Made by a program: the position numbers and the translations under genes
Shown here: piece after piece, positions 26,055-33,398 of the stretch
How positions within the stretch are numbered: position 1 is the first letter of the stretch
Layout: each line of letters starts with the position of its first letter
The notes under the pieces: model-generated
Databases searched by the model: none
What the model saw: the letters and a program-made list of their open reading frames with translations, nothing else
Told to the model about the DNA's origin: nothing
NCBI RefSeq assembly: GCF_030849505.1
Contig: NZ_JAUJFI010000042.1
Coordinates: 1-38,014 of the forward strand
Length of the DNA stretch: 38,014 nt
Source: Azospirillum isscasi
GTDB lineage: Bacteria > Pseudomonadota > Alphaproteobacteria > Azospirillales > Azospirillaceae
Reading direction: 5' to 3'

Positions 26055-28097
26055 ATGCCATCCGATGCCATGACCGCAGCCGCCGCGGATCGGATGATGG
26101 CCAACGCCGACCCGGTCAAGCTGGCCGAACGGTACGAGATCCTGCCGAGCGCGCCGCTGGCCGCGCTCAACAGCATCGGCGGCAACGCCTTCACCGCCAA
26201 GCCGCTGCGTGACAAGCGGTCCGAAGCCTTCGCCATCATCGGCCACGGGGCCACGCTGGCGCGCACCGACATCGCCGCCACCGTCGCCAGCCTGGACAAC
26301 CAGGCCCACATGCGCCTGCTCGACTGGGGCATGGTGGACTGGCCGGCGAGTCAGGGGCGTCGCCTCTGCATGATTTTCGAGCGTCCGGCGGGCAAACGGC
26401 TGATGCACAGCCTGACCGAACCGGCGGACCCGATCCCCGAAGACCATCTGACCCGCCAGATCATCAACCCGCTGGTCTCCGCCCTGAAGGAGCTGTCGGG
26501 CCGCGGCGTGGTTCATGGCGCGATCCGCCCGACCAACCTCTTTTACCGGGATCTGGCCTCCAGCACCCTGATGCTGGGCGAGTGCCTGTCCACGCCGCCC
26601 GGCTACGGCCAGTCGGTCCTGCTGGAAACGGTGGAGCGCGGCATGGCTTCCCCCGCCGGGCGGGGCACCGGCACCATGGCCGACGACCTCTATTCGCTGG
26701 GCGTCACGCTGCTGCTGCTGTTCCTGGGGCGCAACCCGGTGGCGGCGCTGGAGGACGAGGCGATCCTCCAGGCGAAGATCGAACGCGGGTCCTACCCGGC
26801 GCTGGTCGGGCAGATGCGCCTGCCGCTGGCCATCAACGAGGTGATCCGCGGCCTGCTGGTGGACGACCCCAAGCAGCGCTGGTCGCTCCAGGACCTCGAC
26901 CTGTGGGTGGCCGGGCGCCGCCTCAGCCCGAAGCAGCCGCAGGTGCCGCGCCGCGCCGCGCGTCCGCTGGAATTCCAGGGCCAGGATTACTGGCATTGCC
27001 GGACGCTGGCCCGCGCCTTCGCCCGCCATGTGGCTCCCGCCGCCACCGTCATCGAGGGCGGGGAGCTGGACAAGTGGCTGCGCCGTTCCATGGGCGACGA
27101 CGCCCGGGCGGAGGCGGTGGCGAACGCGGTGCAGACCGCCTCGACCACCGGCAAGGGTGGCAGCATGGCCGAGCGGCTGGTGTCGCGCGTCTGCATGGCG
27201 CTGGACCCCGGTGCGCCGATCCGTTACCGCGGCAAGGCGATGATGCCCGACGGCATCGGCACCATGCTGGCCGACGCTTTCCTGCGCAACGAGTCGCCGC
27301 AGCCGTCGGCGGAGGTGCTGGCGAACCAGCTTCCCATGTTCTGGGTGAGCGTCCAGACGGATTTCAAGCCGGAGTTCGTGCCGATGGTGCAGAACTTCGA
27401 CCAGATCCGCGGCTTCCTGGACCGCACGGGCCACGGGCTGGGGGTGGAGCGCGTCCTGTACGAGATGAACCCCACCATGCCCTGCATCAGCCCGCTGGTC
27501 GCCAAGCAGATGCCGACCTCCCCGGCGGAACTGCTGCGCGCGCTCGACTGGATGGCGGCGGGCGGCGAGCGGCACAAGGACCCCATCGACCGCCACGTCG
27601 CCGCCTTTCTGGCCGTGCGGCACCGGCGGACCGACGAGATGCTCTACACCCAGCTCGGCTCCAGCATCGAGCCGATGCGCCGGGTGATCGCCATGCTGAC
27701 CATCCTGGCCGACGTGCAGGCGCGCACCGCCACCGATTCGCTGTCGCACCTCGCCGCCTGGGTGGTGGCTCTGCTCGATCCGGCCTTCCGCCGCTTCCAT
27801 AGCCGCCCGCAGCAGGAGACCGTGCGCAAGCAGGCCGATTCCGCGGCCCACAACGGTCGGCTTGGCGAACTGCTGAAAATCGTGGACGATCCGGAATCGC
27901 TGCGCCGCGACAAGCTGGAGTTCGAGGCCGCGCAGATCGCCTACCGCGAGGCCGACGCCGAGATCAACAAGCTGCGGCAGAGCATCGGCGACCGGAACAG
28001 CATCATCGAATCGTCCGGGCGGCAGGTGGCGGCCATCGTGTCCAGCCTGCTGTCCACCATCCTGGTCGGCGGAATCATCCTCTTCTTCGCCTTCTGA
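26055..28097 (+). CDS. Tail-anchored pseudokinase-like membrane protein
   Basis: A 680-residue protein. Residues 25-290 follow a protein-kinase layout: the catalytic-loop segment reads VVHGAIRPTNLF (152-163), keeping His154 and Asn161 but with Ala156 where the catalytic Asp should be. The DFG position reads LGE (174-176), while ADDLYSLGV (209-217) and Arg275 resemble late kinase subdomains. There is no glycine-rich loop, so it is probably catalytically dead. Residues 300-600 are an unrecognised, mostly helical domain. A charged coiled coil (about 607-655) leads to a single C-terminal membrane helix (about 657-678) with almost nothing after it, so the bulk faces the cytoplasm. A small membrane protein follows after 33 bases and is probably cotranscribed. 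Confidence 0.82.
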   Translation: MPSDAMTAAAADRMMANADPVKLAERYEILPSAPLAALNSIGGNAFTAKPLRDKRSEAFAIIGHGATLARTDIAATVASLDNQAHMRLLDWGMVDWPASQGRRLCMIFERPAGKRLMHSLTEPADPIPEDHLTRQIINPLVSALKELSGRGVVHGAIRPTNLFYRDLASSTLMLGECLSTPPGYGQSVLLETVERGMASPAGRGTGTMADDLYSLGVTLLLLFLGRNPVAALEDEAILQAKIERGSYPALVGQMRLPLAINEVIRGLLVDDPKQRWSLQDLDLWVAGRRLSPKQPQVPRRAARPLEFQGQDYWHCRTLARAFARHVAPAATVIEGGELDKWLRRSMGDDARAEAVANAVQTASTTGKGGSMAERLVSRVCMALDPGAPIRYRGKAMMPDGIGTMLADAFLRNESPQPSAEVLANQLPMFWVSVQTDFKPEFVPMVQNFDQIRGFLDRTGHGLGVERVLYEMNPTMPCISPLVAKQMPTSPAELLRALDWMAAGGERHKDPIDRHVAAFLAVRHRRTDEMLYTQLGSSIEPMRRVIAMLTILADVQARTATDSLSHLAAWVVALLDPAFRRFHSRPQQETVRKQADSAAHNGRLGELLKIVDDPESLRRDKLEFEAAQIAYREADAEINKLRQSIGDRNSIIESSGRQVAAIVSSLLSTILVGGIILFFAF

Positions 28098-28130
28098 CGG
28101 CGGCCTTCACATCAAGGATCGGGTGTACCC

Positions 28131-28658
28131 ATGGCGCGCGGCGGGAAGAGCGGCGGGAAGAAGAAGAAACGCAAAGGCAGCATGCTGACGCTGATCCTGC
28201 TGATCATCCCGGCGGGTCTGGTGGTGCTGCCCACCTCGATCCTGTTCGGCATCGGCATGATCCCGACCATGGTCGCCTACGTCACCGACCGCGACCCGGA
28301 GAAGTCGGCGCCGATCACCGTGGGCGGACTGAATTTCTGCGGCTGCATGCCCTACGCCATCGAGCTGTGGAAGCACAGCCACACCATCGGCGCCGCCGGC
28401 AAGATTTTCATGGACCCGCTGGCCTGGCTGGTCATGTACGGGTCTGCGGCGATCGGCTGGGCGCTCTATTTCGGGATTCCGCCGATGGTGGCGAATTTCG
28501 AGGTGATGCGCGCGGAAAAGCGGGTCGGCGCGCTGAAGGACGTGAAGGTCGGCCTGGTCCAGGAATGGGGACCGGAGGTGGCCGGCGACCTGTTCGACGA
28601 GTCGGGCGGTCTGCCGCCGGACGAGCAGGACGCGGTGGCGGAAGCCGCGGGGGCGTAA
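28131..28658 (+). CDS. Small membrane protein of unknown function, partner of the pseudokinase
   Basis: I do not recognise this 175-residue protein. It begins with a very basic stretch (GGKSGGKKKKRKG), then a long hydrophobic region at about 18-50 that could hold one or two helices, a cysteine-containing loop (NFCGCMPYAIELW) and another hydrophobic region at about 93-120. The acidic C-terminal tail is cytoplasmic by the positive-inside rule if the basic N-terminus is also inside. It starts 33 bases after the pseudokinase stop with AAGGA upstream, so the two are probably expressed together and may form a complex. A strong hairpin follows its stop. Confidence 0.8.
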   Translation: MARGGKSGGKKKKRKGSMLTLILLIIPAGLVVLPTSILFGIGMIPTMVAYVTDRDPEKSAPITVGGLNFCGCMPYAIELWKHSHTIGAAGKIFMDPLAWLVMYGSAAIGWALYFGIPPMVANFEVMRAEKRVGALKDVKVGLVQEWGPEVAGDLFDESGGLPPDEQDAVAEAAGA

Positions 28659-28663
28659 GGGAG

Positions 28664-28686
28664 CCCTCTCCCCGTGGGGGAGAGGG
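28664..28686. terminator. Hairpin between convergent membrane-protein gene and rpoH
   Basis: A perfect 10-bp stem (28664-28673 with 28677-28686) and a three-base loop, with no T-run. It may end transcription on both strands. The CCCTCTCCCC type of arm resembles common G+C palindromes of such genomes. Confidence 0.5.
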
Positions 28687-28700
28687 GCGGGAGGGGACCG

Positions 28701-29585
28701 TCACCCAGCCAGCTTCTGCTCCACCGCGGCGTTGCGGATGGCCTTCTGGAGCTTCTCGAAGGCGCGCACCTCGATCTGGCGGACGCGCTCGCGGCTGATG
28801 CCGTACTTCTGCGACAGATCCTCCAGGGTGGTCGGGTTGTCGCGCAGGCGGCGCTCCACCAGGATGTCGCGCTCACGCTCGTTCAGGTTCTCCATGGCGG
28901 CGGACAGCAGCTTGCGCCGCTTGCCCAGCTCCTCGCTCTCGGCCAGCGAGATTTCCTGGTTCGCCGTCTCGTCCACCAGCCAGTCCTGCCACTCGCCCTC
29001 GCTGTCGGCGCGCAGCGGCGCGTTCAGCGAGTGGTCGGGGGCGCCCAGGCGGCGGTTCATGTTGACGACGTCCTGCTCCGGCACGTCCAGCGTGGTGGCG
29101 ATGTGGCGCACCTGCTCCGCCGACATGTCGCCTTCCTCGATGGCCTGCATCTGGCCCTTCAGGCGGCGCAGGTTGAAGAACAGCTTCTTCTGGGCCGCCG
29201 TGGTGCCCATCTTCACCAGCGACCAGCTGTGCAGGATGTATTCCTGGATGGCCGCGCGGATCCACCACATGGCGTAGGTCGCCAGCCGGAAGCCGCGGTC
29301 CGGGTCGAACCGCTTCACCGCCTGCATCATGCCCACGTTGCCTTCGGAGATCAGCTCCGACAGCGGCAGGCCGTAGCCGCGGTAGCCCATGGCGATCTTC
29401 GCCACGAGCCGCAGATGGCTGGTCACCAGCTTGTGCGCGGCCTCCGAATCCTCGATCTCCTGCCAGCGCTTGGCCAGCATGTACTCCTCCTCCGCCGCGA
29501 GCATGGGGAACTTGCGGATTTCCTGGAGGTAGCGCGAGAGGTTGCTTTCGGAACTGATGACCGGAACGCTGGATATCGTCGCCAT
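28701..29585 (-). CDS. rpoH: RNA polymerase heat-shock sigma factor RpoH (sigma-32)
   Basis: A 294-residue sigma factor that directs transcription of heat-shock genes. Region 2 has LVTSHLRLVAKIAM and the conserved RLATYAMWWIRAAIQEY (100-116). The RpoH box QKKLFFNLR is at residues 132-140, which separates it from the housekeeping and stationary-phase sigma factors. Region 4 has the helix-turn-helix TLEDLSQKYGISRERVRQIE near the end. The start is the ATG at 29585 after GGAGAGGG; an open extension upstream is Arg-rich and lies in the untranslated leader. It lies downstream of rluD on the same strand and probably has its own promoter at 29767-29794. Alphaproteobacteria often carry several RpoH paralogues; only one is seen here. 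Confidence 0.96.
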   Translation of the reverse strand: MATISSVPVISSESNLSRYLQEIRKFPMLAAEEEYMLAKRWQEIEDSEAAHKLVTSHLRLVAKIAMGYRGYGLPLSELISEGNVGMMQAVKRFDPDRGFRLATYAMWWIRAAIQEYILHSWSLVKMGTTAAQKKLFFNLRRLKGQMQAIEEGDMSAEQVRHIATTLDVPEQDVVNMNRRLGAPDHSLNAPLRADSEGEWQDWLVDETANQEISLAESEELGKRRKLLSAAMENLNERERDILVERRLRDNPTTLEDLSQKYGISRERVRQIEVRAFEKLQKAIRNAAVEQKLAG

Positions 29586-29766
29586 GTTGACCCTCTCCGA
29601 CGGCTGCTGTTCGTGCCTTCTGCCGGGCACACGGCCGTTCTCTGTTCTGTGCCGGTTCCCCGCCCGCTTGCCCGTCCGATCCGCCGGGGATGCTTCCGGA
29701 TGCAAGCGTGAGCGGTGGCGGCGGTTGACGCGAAGAATAACCGACTTCCCCGCGCGGGTATAGGGG

Positions 29767-29794
29767 CTTATAGGGATTCTAAGATATCTGACAA
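29767..29794 (-). promoter_or_regulatory. Candidate sigma-70 promoter of rpoH, overlapping the rluD stop
   Basis: On the minus strand TTGTCA (29794-29789) and TATAAG (29772-29767) are 16 bases apart. Each hexamer differs from consensus at one base. The -35 lies inside the last codons of rluD, and the -10 covers its TAA stop (29770-29768). The rpoH start is about 180 bases downstream. Confidence 0.55.
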
Positions 29795-30820
29795 ATCTTT
29801 AATATCCGCGGGAAGGGGTGCCTGGAAGCGGACCGTCTCCCCGGTCGCCGGGTGCCGGAAGGTCAGCTCCGCGGCGTGCAGCGCCTGCCGTGGAAAGCCA
29901 ACAAACCGTTCGCGATGGGGTTCCGGCAGGGCTGAGGCGTGCTTGCCGCCGGCGCGTCCGGCACGCCCCTTGCCATAGAGCGGATCGCCCACGATGGGAT
30001 GGCCGATGTGCGCCATGTGCACGCGGATCTGGTGGGTGCGCCCGGTCTCCAGCGTGCATTCGACCAGCGCCAGCGCGGTGCCGAAGGAGCGGACGACGCG
30101 GTAGCGGGTGGCCGCGTGCTTTCCGCCGCCGCTGACCACGGCCATCTTCTTGCGGTCGGTGGAACTGCGCCCGATGTTGCCCTCGATCCGCCCCTCGCGG
30201 GGGGAGGGGACGCCCCAGACGAGCGCCCGATAGGTTCGGCTGAGCGTGCGGCCCGCGAACTGCTCGGTCAGCGCGTGGTGCGCCCGGTCGTTCTTGGCGA
30301 CGACCATCAGGCCGCTGGTGTCCTTGTCGAGCCGGTGGACGATCCCCGGACGCCGCACGCCGCCGATTCCCGACAGGCTGTCGCCGCAATGGGCGAGCAG
30401 GGCGTTGACTAGCGTGCCGTCCGGATTGCCGGCGGCGGGGTGGACCACCATGCCCGCGGGCTTGTCGATCACCAACACGTCCTCATCCTCATAGACCACG
30501 TCCAGGGGAATGTCCTGGGCTTCGGGCTGTGCAGGTTCAGCTTCGGGTATGAAAACGTCGAAAGTTTGTCCGCGTTTGACCTTTACGGAGGGGTCCGTCA
30601 CCGTCCGCCCGGTCCCGTCCTGCACGCAGCCGCGCTCCAGAAGCGCCTGCACGCGCGAGCGCGACAGGCCGGGAAGCCCCGCCGCCAGAGCCTTGTCGAG
30701 CCGCTGCCCGCCGGCATCGTCCGGAGCGGTCCAGCGGTGCCGCGCGCCTTCGCCGGTTTCGCCGTCCTCCGTTCCGGTGTATTCGTCGTCATCGTCGTCG
30801 ATTTCGGTGCGTTCGGGCAT
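29768..30820 (-). CDS. rluD: 23S rRNA pseudouridine synthase, RluD family
   Basis: A 350-residue RNA-modifying enzyme. An acidic N-terminal tail precedes an S4 RNA-binding domain (about 36-85, RLDKALAAGLPGLSRSRVQALL). The catalytic domain has VIDKPAGMVVHP at 117-128 and the active-site Asp165 in GIVHRLDKDTSG. RluD makes pseudouridines at 1911, 1915 and 1917 (E. coli numbering) in 23S rRNA; RluC-type activity cannot be fully excluded from sequence. The start chosen is the ATG at 30820, after a distant GAGGAG. It is divergent from the DUF6476-like gene, with 46 bases between starts, and is followed by rpoH. Confidence 0.9.
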   Translation of the reverse strand: MPERTEIDDDDDEYTGTEDGETGEGARHRWTAPDDAGGQRLDKALAAGLPGLSRSRVQALLERGCVQDGTGRTVTDPSVKVKRGQTFDVFIPEAEPAQPEAQDIPLDVVYEDEDVLVIDKPAGMVVHPAAGNPDGTLVNALLAHCGDSLSGIGGVRRPGIVHRLDKDTSGLMVVAKNDRAHHALTEQFAGRTLSRTYRALVWGVPSPREGRIEGNIGRSSTDRKKMAVVSGGGKHAATRYRVVRSFGTALALVECTLETGRTHQIRVHMAHIGHPIVGDPLYGKGRAGRAGGKHASALPEPHRERFVGFPRQALHAAELTFRHPATGETVRFQAPLPADIKDLSDILESL

Positions 30821-30866
30821 CGTTCGGCAAAGCTCCTCACATTCGCGCGAGAGTGGACCCCAAACC

Positions 30867-31193
30867 GTGCAGTTCCTCAAGGCACTCATCGTCATCATGG
30901 GCGTGATGATCATCGCCGGCTTCGCGATCCTCGGCGTGGAACTCTACAAGCGCATCAACGATCCGGAGCGCCGGTCCGGCGCCGAAACCGAACGGGCCGC
31001 CGGTCCTGCGGGCAAGACGGAGGAGGTCGCGCTGGGCCTGCCGGCGGGCGCGCGCCTGGGAGACCCGGTGGCGGTGGGCAACCGCATCGTGTTCCGCGTC
31101 ACCATACCGGACGCCGCGGACCGCCTCTATGTGATGGACCCGCGCACCGGCGCCGTCGCCGTGACCGTCACCACCGGAGCCGCCGCGCGATGA
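30867..31193 (+). CDS. Small single-pass membrane protein, DUF6476-like
   Basis: A 108-residue protein with one N-terminal membrane helix (FLKALIVIMGVMIIAGFAIL, residues 3-22), then a variable linker and a C-terminal strand-rich part (DRLYVMDPRTGAVAVTV). The layout recalls DUF6476 proteins that sit beside RluA/RluD-type genes in alphaproteobacteria; the assignment is from memory and is tentative. The start is GTG at 30867, with ATG at 30897 as an alternative inside the helix. Its TGA overlaps the ltaE start in an ATGA, so the two are translationally coupled. No function is known to me. Confidence 0.65.
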   Translation: MQFLKALIVIMGVMIIAGFAILGVELYKRINDPERRSGAETERAAGPAGKTEEVALGLPAGARLGDPVAVGNRIVFRVTIPDAADRLYVMDPRTGAVAVTVTTGAAAR

Positions 31194-32254
31194 ACACCGA
31201 TGCCATGACCGCTCCATTCATCCACGACTTCCGCAGCGACAACGTGGCCGGCGCCGCGCCGGAGGTGATCAACGCTCTGGCCGCGGCCTCGGTCGGTTCC
31301 GCCGATCCCTATGGGCTGGACCCGCTGACCGCCGCCGTCACCCGCCGCCTGTCCGCCATCTTCGAAGCGGAGGTGACGGTGTTCCCGGTCGCCACGGGAA
31401 CCGCCGCCAACGCGCTGGCCCTGTCGGCTCTGATCCCGCCCTTCGGGGCGGTCTACTGCCACCAGGACAGCCACATCAACGTCGACGAATGCGGCGCGCC
31501 GGAGATGGCCACCGGCGGCGCCAAGCTGGTGCCGCTGGCCGGGGAGGGCGGCAAGCTGACGCCCGCCACCCTGACCGCGGCGGTGGCCGGGGCGGGCATC
31601 GGCGTGGTGCACCGGGTGCAGCCCGCCGCCCTCAGCCTGACCCAGGCGACGGAGGCCGGCACGGTCTACCGTCCGGAGGAGGTGGCGGCCCTGTGCGACG
31701 CGGCGCACGCCCACGGCATGGCGGTGCACATGGACGGCGCGCGCTTCGCCAACGCGGTGGCCCGGCTGGGCTGCGCCCCGGCGGAGATGACCTGGAAGGC
31801 CGGGGTGGACGTGCTGTCGCTGGGCGGCACCAAGGGCGGCTGCTTTGCTGCCGAGGCGGTGGTGTTCTTCAACCCCGCCCTGGCCGAGGATTTCGGCTTC
31901 CGCCGTAAGCGGGCTGGGCATCTGGTGTCCAAGGGGCGCTTCCTGTCGGCGCAGTTGGACGCCTGGCTGGCCGATGGCCTGTGGCTGCGGCTGGCCCGCC
32001 ACGCCAACGCCATGGCCGACCGGCTGTCCCAGGGCCTTGCCGCGCTGCCGGGGGCGGAACTGGCCCATCCGGTGGAGGCCAACGAGATCTTCGTGCGCCT
32101 GCCCGCCGCGGTGGCCGACGGGCTGGAGGCGGCGGGTTACCGTTTCTACCGCTGGGAGGGGGATCTGCTGCGTCTGGTCACCGCCTTCGACACGCCGCAG
32201 GCCGTCGTGAACTCTTTTCTGAAAATCGCAAAGGATCTGTCAGAAAAGGCTTGA
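31190..32254 (+). CDS. ltaE: Low-specificity L-threonine aldolase
   Basis: A 354-residue PLP enzyme of fold type I that splits threonine or allo-threonine to glycine and acetaldehyde. The expected PLP lysine is Lys215 (SLGGTKGG), and the cofactor aspartate is Asp182 in VHMDGARFANA. The N-terminal FRSDNVAGAAPEVINAL is typical of the family. The ATG at 31190 overlaps the stop of the preceding membrane-protein gene; ATG at 31205 is an alternative. Downstream lie a G+C-rich inverted repeat around 32260-32285, a GACGAC/GTCGTC stem (32292-32308) and then the tRNA genes. Confidence 0.92.
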   Translation: MNTDAMTAPFIHDFRSDNVAGAAPEVINALAAASVGSADPYGLDPLTAAVTRRLSAIFEAEVTVFPVATGTAANALALSALIPPFGAVYCHQDSHINVDECGAPEMATGGAKLVPLAGEGGKLTPATLTAAVAGAGIGVVHRVQPAALSLTQATEAGTVYRPEEVAALCDAAHAHGMAVHMDGARFANAVARLGCAPAEMTWKAGVDVLSLGGTKGGCFAAEAVVFFNPALAEDFGFRRKRAGHLVSKGRFLSAQLDAWLADGLWLRLARHANAMADRLSQGLAALPGAELAHPVEANEIFVRLPAAVADGLEAAGYRFYRWEGDLLRLVTAFDTPQAVVNSFLKIAKDLSEKA

Positions 32255-32323
32255 TCGGGTAGGGCGGGTTCGCTAAAACCCCGCCCACGCCGACGACGCC
32301 ACGTCGTCAGACGACGAAAGACT

Positions 32324-32399
32324 GTCCCCTTCGTCTAGAGGCCTAGGACACCGCCCTCTCACGGCGGTAACAGGGGTTCGAATCCCCTAGGGGACGCCA
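32324..32399 (+). tRNA. tRNA-Glu (anticodon CUC), first copy
   Basis: A 76-base cloverleaf. The acceptor arms GTCCCCT and AGGGGAC pair perfectly, with a G discriminator and an encoded CCA. The anticodon arm CCGCC/GGCGG encloses loop CTCTCAC, so the anticodon is CTC, which reads GAG. The T-arm contains GTTCGAATC. It lies 69 bases after ltaE. Confidence 0.97.
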
Positions 32400-32437
32400 C
32401 TTTCGTTCGGCTGGCAACCGAGCATCGCCCGATGAAG

Positions 32438-32513
32438 GTCCCCTTCGTCTAGAGGCCTAGGACACCGCCCTCTCACGGCGGTAACAGGGGTTCGAATCCC
32501 CTAGGGGACGCCA
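32438..32513 (+). tRNA. tRNA-Glu (anticodon CUC), second copy
   Basis: Identical at every base to the copy at 32324, with encoded CCA, separated from it by 38 bases. The flanking sequence of the two copies is not alike, so only the gene bodies are conserved. Both probably belong to one transcript ending at 32569. Confidence 0.97.
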
Positions 32514-32535
32514 TCCTTTCCGGCATCAACGATCC

Positions 32536-32569
32536 ACGGCCCGCCACTTCGGCGGGCCGTCGTCGTTTT
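32536..32569 (+). terminator. Intrinsic terminator after the tRNA-Glu pair
   Basis: A perfect 10-bp stem (32536-32545 with 32551-32560), loop ACTTC, then a T-run at 32566-32569. It serves plus-strand transcription from the tRNA genes. Confidence 0.85.
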
Positions 32570-32582
32570 GGCACATCCTCCC

Positions 32583-33341
32583 TCAGGTCTTGCGGATCAG
32601 GAAGGACATGGAGTCCGCCGTCTCGTACAGCGGCACGCCGCAGCGGCAGCGCAGCGCCGCGTAGTCGTAATCGCTGCCGCCGCATTTGTAGCAGCGCAGG
32701 GGCAGCCGGGTGCGCCGGTACAGCTCGATCCCGGCGATGTCCGCGTGCAGCGCCTTCACCTCCTCCGCCGTGAAGAAATCCTTGGACGCCAGATCCGCGG
32801 CCATGGCGTCGGTCAGGGGCGCTCCCGTCGCCCGGATGTGCTGGAGGGCGAGAAGCACCTGGAGGCTGGTGGCTGGCGGCTGTGGGTAATCGGAGCAGTA
32901 GGCCCGGTAGAGGCTGTGGTCCGGGTGCGAGGTGTGGATGTCCTCCAGGATGTACAGGCCGCCGCTCCGCAGATGGGGCAGGGACTGGGTCAGGCACCAG
33001 GCCTGATGCTGGGGGATGTGGCTGCCGTCCTCGATGATGAGGTCGAACCGGATGTCGTTGGCCCGCAGGCTGCGCCCGATGTGGTCGGGATCGTTCTGGT
33101 CGAACCGCACATACTGGATGTGGTCGTCCTGCGGCCATTCCGGCTGCGGTTCCAGGATGTCGGCGCCGATGATGAAGGCGTCCGGGAACTGGGAACGCAG
33201 CCAGCGGATCGAATCACCCCGGAACACCCCGTATTCCAGGATGATCCGCACCGGGCCCAGCGTCTGGAAGGCCTGACGGTAGGTGTCGATGTACTGGTGC
33301 CAGTAATGCTTGTCGGAATTTGTCCAGTCTGCGCTGCTCAT
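32583..33341 (-). CDS. SAM-dependent methyltransferase with C-terminal zinc ribbon
   Basis: A 252-residue protein. The Rossmann-type methyltransferase fold is recognisable from ILEYGVFRGDSIRWL (34-48), an acidic end of the second strand (IIGADILEP) and the DLIIEDGSHIPQH segment (100-112); these resemble small-molecule methyltransferases of natural-product or sugar pathways. The final 40 residues carry CYKC (217-220) and CRC (232-234), a likely zinc ribbon of unusual spacing. The substrate is unknown. The ATG at 33341 is preceded by a weak GGGGAT site. It ends 14 bases from the tRNA terminator and lies downstream of the transglycosylase gene. Confidence 0.8.
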   Translation of the reverse strand: MSSADWTNSDKHYWHQYIDTYRQAFQTLGPVRIILEYGVFRGDSIRWLRSQFPDAFIIGADILEPQPEWPQDDHIQYVRFDQNDPDHIGRSLRANDIRFDLIIEDGSHIPQHQAWCLTQSLPHLRSGGLYILEDIHTSHPDHSLYRAYCSDYPQPPATSLQVLLALQHIRATGAPLTDAMAADLASKDFFTAEEVKALHADIAGIELYRRTRLPLRCYKCGGSDYDYAALRCRCGVPLYETADSMSFLIRKT

Positions 33342-33398
33342 CGGTGATCCCCGTTGCCGGCCTTGCCGCATGATACGGGAAAGGCCGGCGGGAACGCT

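Noticed and set aside
32324..32513. Prophage or island attachment site at the tRNA-Glu pair
   Set aside because: Both tRNA genes are complete and identical, and there is no integrase or direct repeat in the flanks.
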